Positions 30,232-33,399 of a DNA stretch of 33,399 nucleotides are shown piece after piece. A model generated the notes under the pieces. It was not told the origin of the DNA. It saw nothing but the letters and a program-made list of their open reading frames with translations, and made no database searches. How positions within the stretch are numbered: position 1 is the stretch's first letter; the number at the start of each line of letters is the position of its first letter. Source of the DNA: Bacteroides sp. CAG:530 (GTDB taxonomy: Bacteria > Bacteroidota > Bacteroidia > Bacteroidales > Bacteroidaceae); contig FR881210.1 in NCBI GenBank assembly GCA_000434735.1, forward strand, positions 1-33,399. The letters run 5' to 3'. The position numbers were made by a program, and so were the translations under genes.

Positions 30232-32364
30232 TTATAATCCCTTCATGGTGAGCTGAATGCGCTTGCGTTCGGTGTCCACACTTAGTATGCGTACACGCAC
30301 ATGCTGATGTATGCTTACTATTGTAGTGGGGTCGCTTACGTATTGGTCGGCCAGTTGCGATACGTGCACCAGTCCGTTTTCCTTTATACCTATATCAACA
30401 AAGCAACCGAAGTTAGTTATGTTTGTCACTATGCCCGGAAGTTCCATGCCCACCTGCAGATCGTCTATGCTGCGCACGTTCTTGTCGAACTCAAAAGCCT
30501 TAATCTGTTGGCGAGGGTCTCTGCCGGGCTTTTCAAGCTCGTTCAGTATATCTGTTAGCGTAGGCATACCTATAGTTTCGGTTATATATTTCTTAGGGTC
30601 AATCTTCTTACGCAACTCTTGGTTCTTTATCAGCTCGTCTACCGTGCACTTCAGGTCTTTGGCCATGCGCTCTACTATCGCGTAGCTTTCAGGATGCACC
30701 GCCGAGTTGTCTAATGGGTTCTCTGCCCCCGGTATGCGAAGGAATCCGGCACATTGCTCGTATGCCTTGGCTCCCATGCGTGGCACTTTCAGCAGCTCTC
30801 GTCTTGAGCCGAACGGACCGTTGGCTGTGCGGTAGTCCACTATATTCTGCGCAAGGGTAGGGCCCAGTCCCGATACATACGTCAGCAGATGCTTGCTGGC
30901 GGTGTTCACGTTTACGCCTACTTTATTTACGCAACTCTCTACCGTCTGGTCTAGTGCCGCTTTCAGTTTAGCTTGGTCTACATCGTGCTGATATTGTCCC
31001 ACACCTATCGACTTGGCGTCTATCTTCACCAACTCTGCCAGCGGGTCCATCAGTCGTCGTCCTATAGATACGGCTCCGCGCACTGTCACGTCGTAATCAG
31101 GGAACTCATCGCGTGCGGTCTTTGATGCCGAGTAGATTGAAGCTCCGTCTTCGCTTACCACGAAAACCTTTATTTCATGATCATATCTTTGTGAGGTAAC
31201 GAACTGCTCCGTTTCTCTGCTTGCAGTTCCGTTTCCTATAGCTATTGCCTCTATGTTATATTGCTCTACCAACTTTTGCAGTTTACGGGCAGCCGCCACC
31301 TTCTCCGATTTAGGAGGATGCGGATATATGGTTTCGTTATGCAACAACGCACCTTGAGCGTCGAGGCAAACTACTTTACATCCGGTACGGAAACCTGGGT
31401 CGATACCAAGCACACGCTTCTGCCCCAACGGCGGAGCCAACAACAGCTGGCGCAGGTTCTGGGCGAACACACGTATAGCCTCCTCATCGGCCTGCAGCTT
31501 GCTCGATGCCGCGAATTCAGTCTCTATGGCAGGCTTAAGCAGACGCTTGTAGGCATCGGATACGGCTGCCGACATCTGATCCGAGCATTCCCCAGTGCCA
31601 CGCACTAATCGTCTGTCAAGACTGTCTACGCATTCTTCTTCATCTGCCGGAGTGATGCTTACTTTCAGAATACCGTCAGCCTCGCCTCGGCGCAGAGCAA
31701 GCAGTCGGTGCGAAGAGCATCGCTTCAGAGCCTCGCTATGATCAAAATAGTCGCGATACTTTAGTGCGCTTTCTTCTTTCTCTTTTCCTTTCACTACCTT
31801 TGCCGAGATTATAGCCTGACGTGCGAATCGACCGCGTATCAGGTTTCGTGCGCTCTCGTCTTCGTTAATTTGCTCCGCTATGATGTCTCTGGCACCTTTC
31901 AGCGCATCTTCCACATCTTTCACTTCGCCTTTCACGAATTGCTGCGCGCGAGCCTCCAGGTTTCTTTCGCGCTGCATCATTATTATTGTTGCCAGTGGCT
32001 CCAGTCCCTTTTGGCGTGCAGCCTCGGCACGAGTCTTACGCTTAGGTTTGAATGGCAGGTATATGTCTTCTATCTCTGTGCTATCCCAACTGTTCTCTAT
32101 GCGTTGGCGTAGCTCGTCGGTCAGCTTTCCCTGCTCTTCTATAGTCGATAAGATAGTCTCCTTACGTTTGGCTACCTCGCATAGCTTGTCGTGTCGGTTC
32201 TTTATTTCGTCTATCTGCACCTCATCCAGTCCGCCTGTGGCTTCCTTTCTATATCGGCTTATAAACGGTATTGTAGCTCCTCCTTCCAGAAGCTTCAGTG
32301 TATTGTCGATGCGATGAACGGGCAGTTTCATGGCTGCCGCAATCATTGAGCTGAATTGTTCCAT
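30232..32364 (-). CDS. tex: Tex family RNA-binding transcription accessory protein
   Basis: Tex proteins are nucleic-acid-binding factors related to eukaryotic Spt6, involved in transcription and RNA turnover. The 710-residue protein has the N-terminal helical domain (TIPFISRYRKEATGGLDEVQ at 31-50), a YqgF-like RNase H fold (RVLGIDPGFRTGCKVV, 317-332), helix-hairpin-helix repeats (VNVNTASKHLLTYVSGLGP, 484-502) and a C-terminal S1 RNA-binding domain (about 637-708, with NFGCFVDIGIKENGLVHVSQ). Length and order are typical. Promoter TACTTTTG lies about 33 bp upstream. It leads the tex-nudC-pbp1A transcript. Confidence 0.95.
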   Translation of the reverse strand: MEQFSSMIAAAMKLPVHRIDNTLKLLEGGATIPFISRYRKEATGGLDEVQIDEIKNRHDKLCEVAKRKETILSTIEEQGKLTDELRQRIENSWDSTEIEDIYLPFKPKRKTRAEAARQKGLEPLATIIMMQRERNLEARAQQFVKGEVKDVEDALKGARDIIAEQINEDESARNLIRGRFARQAIISAKVVKGKEKEESALKYRDYFDHSEALKRCSSHRLLALRRGEADGILKVSITPADEEECVDSLDRRLVRGTGECSDQMSAAVSDAYKRLLKPAIETEFAASSKLQADEEAIRVFAQNLRQLLLAPPLGQKRVLGIDPGFRTGCKVVCLDAQGALLHNETIYPHPPKSEKVAAARKLQKLVEQYNIEAIAIGNGTASRETEQFVTSQRYDHEIKVFVVSEDGASIYSASKTARDEFPDYDVTVRGAVSIGRRLMDPLAELVKIDAKSIGVGQYQHDVDQAKLKAALDQTVESCVNKVGVNVNTASKHLLTYVSGLGPTLAQNIVDYRTANGPFGSRRELLKVPRMGAKAYEQCAGFLRIPGAENPLDNSAVHPESYAIVERMAKDLKCTVDELIKNQELRKKIDPKKYITETIGMPTLTDILNELEKPGRDPRQQIKAFEFDKNVRSIDDLQVGMELPGIVTNITNFGCFVDIGIKENGLVHVSQLADQYVSDPTTIVSIHQHVRVRILSVDTERKRIQLTMKGL

Positions 32365-32396
32365 GTGCTATATATGATATATGCGGATTAAATATA

Positions 32397-32404
32397 CAAA
32401 AGTA
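32397..32404 (-). promoter_or_regulatory. -7 promoter element for tex-nudC-pbp1A
   Basis: Minus-strand TACTTTTG matches TAnnTTTG, 32 bp upstream of the tex start. Confidence 0.55.
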
Positions 32405-32522
32405 GTCAGAAAAATGAGAATAACGGGTAACGCTCCCTCTTGTTTTTTCTTTTTTCTGTCCGATTTTTCGGAAAAGAAGTTCGTTCTGGTGGTACTATTC
32501 GCCTTATTTGGTTTTAAAAAGC

Positions 32523-32530
32523 TTTATTTG
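32523..32530 (+). promoter_or_regulatory. Weak candidate promoter for the metallophosphoesterase gene
   Basis: TTTATTTG differs from TAnnTTTG at one position and is preceded by TTTG at 32507-32510. The spacing is shorter than usual, so this is tentative. Confidence 0.25.
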
Positions 32531-32556
32531 CAGTATAATTTTAAGTAGAAAACGAT

Positions 32557-33357
32557 ATGAAATATATGTATGCATTGATGCTCATGCTGCTTTTTACCAG
32601 TTGTGAGCGTTGGTTCGACTATCATCCCTACGATGTCAGGATAAAGGGCGAGACTGATATAAACGCCAAAAACATTAAGCTTATAGAAGAGAAATGCAAG
32701 GACAAGAGTACACTGTGTTTTGCCGTGATAAGCGATTCACACGGGTGGTATTCTGAAACCAAGGACGCTGTGGCGAGTATCAACGCCAATCCGAATATTG
32801 ATTTCGTGATTCATGGGGGAGACCTTACCGACTGCGGTACTACCAAGGAGTTTATGTGGCAGCGCGATGTGCTTTTCGATTTGCGTGTGCCGTACGTTGC
32901 CCTTATCGGAAATCATGATTTCTTGGGTACGGGCGATGAGACTTTTTCTCGCATTTACGGTGACCTCGATTTCAGCTTCATCGCTTCGCGTATAAAGTTT
33001 GTATGCCTTAACACCAACGCCACAGAGTACGATTTTCTGGCGGCGGTGCCCAACTTTGACTATATAGAAGAGCAACTTACCGCTAATGCCGATAAGTTCG
33101 ACCGTACGATAGTCTGCATGCACGCCCGTCCGTACAGCGATCAGTTCAACAATAACGTGGCTAAGGCGTTTGAGCACTACATACGCTTATTGCCGCAGCT
33201 TATGTTTTGCATCAATGGACACGACCATAGGTTGCAAGTAGATGAACTCTATAACGATGGAACCGTTTATTATGGAGCCGACTGTATGGCTCACCGTAAC
33301 TATCTAATATTTACCGTTACTCCCAATAGCTATGAATACGAAGTTGTATATTTTTAG
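32557..33357 (+). CDS. Lipoprotein calcineurin-like metallophosphoesterase
   Basis: This 266-residue protein begins with a lipoprotein signal (MKYMYALMLMLLFTSC, lipidation at C16). All metal-binding blocks of the calcineurin-like phosphoesterase fold are present in order: VISDSHG (D60, H62), HGGDLTD (86-92), IGNHDFLG (GNHD at 118-121), CMHARPY (H189) and NGHDH (220-224). It should bind two metals and hydrolyse a phosphomono- or diester at the envelope. The substrate cannot be told from sequence. It is divergent from tex and stands alone within the window. The start is fixed by the signal. Confidence 0.88.
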   Translation: MKYMYALMLMLLFTSCERWFDYHPYDVRIKGETDINAKNIKLIEEKCKDKSTLCFAVISDSHGWYSETKDAVASINANPNIDFVIHGGDLTDCGTTKEFMWQRDVLFDLRVPYVALIGNHDFLGTGDETFSRIYGDLDFSFIASRIKFVCLNTNATEYDFLAAVPNFDYIEEQLTANADKFDRTIVCMHARPYSDQFNNNVAKAFEHYIRLLPQLMFCINGHDHRLQVDELYNDGTVYYGADCMAHRNYLIFTVTPNSYEYEVVYF

Positions 33358-33399
33358 TATGATATTACTTAACGTGAGTTCGAAATAAGAATAAATATA

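Noticed and set aside
1..33399. tRNA, rRNA, CRISPR array, insertion sequence, phage or defence island
   Set aside because: I looked for T-arm-like GTTCRANYC motifs in intergenic DNA, regular spaced repeats, transposase or integrase motifs and terminal repeats, and found none that hold up. This was by eye, not a computed search.

Overview
The window looks like a chromosomal segment from the family Bacteroidaceae (Bacteroides/Phocaeicola type). The evidence is the recurrent promoter element TAnnTTTG upstream of genes on both strands, weak or absent Shine-Dalgarno sequences, Bacteroidales-specific families (DUF4468, a BACON-like fragment, short OM-barrel proteins), a GH76 glycan hydrolase, and the gal gene order galM-transporter-galK. 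This is inferred from motifs and protein families; no database search was possible.

Layout. 1-786: 3' end of a GH76-like hydrolase cut by the window edge. 787-1703: gene-poor DNA with inverted repeats and one doubtful small ORF. 1704-4194: two-gene operon of a LemA protein and a large unknown membrane protein, followed by a 22-bp periodic repeat. 4440-5870 (-): aspA, divergent from a porin gene (6077-7296) broken by a 29-bp tandem duplication. 7388-8471 (-): a BACON-like fragment and a small secreted protein. 8709-9755: orphan PAS histidine kinase with a four-cysteine motif. 9837-11783 (-): CbxX-type AAA+ ATPase. 11784-12388: non-coding leader. 12389-13435 (-): DUF4468 protein.

13604-21668 (-) is a sugar and central-metabolism block: rpiB-tkt (non-oxidative pentose phosphate pathway), an L-rhamnose-mutarotase-like gene, galK, an MFS sugar transporter and galM (galactose uptake, anomer conversion, phosphorylation), then folC with a small OM-barrel gene upstream. 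22498-24297 (-) is grpE-dnaJ, the DnaK co-chaperones. 24522-26144 (+) is an ABC-F ATPase. 26241-26948 (-) is a glycine-zipper lipoprotein. 26997-32364 (-) is a tight tex-nudC-pbp1A operon. 32557-33357 (+) is a lipoprotein metallophosphoesterase.

Most of the window is ordinary core genome. The points worth a second look are the frameshifting duplication in the porin, the LemA/unknown-membrane-protein module with its flanking repeats, the AAA+ protein with what looks like a dead second ATPase half, the orphan Cys-motif kinase, and the ABC-F protein with a degenerate second nucleotide site. I saw no tRNA, rRNA, CRISPR array, insertion sequence or integrase. I saw no clear new defence system.
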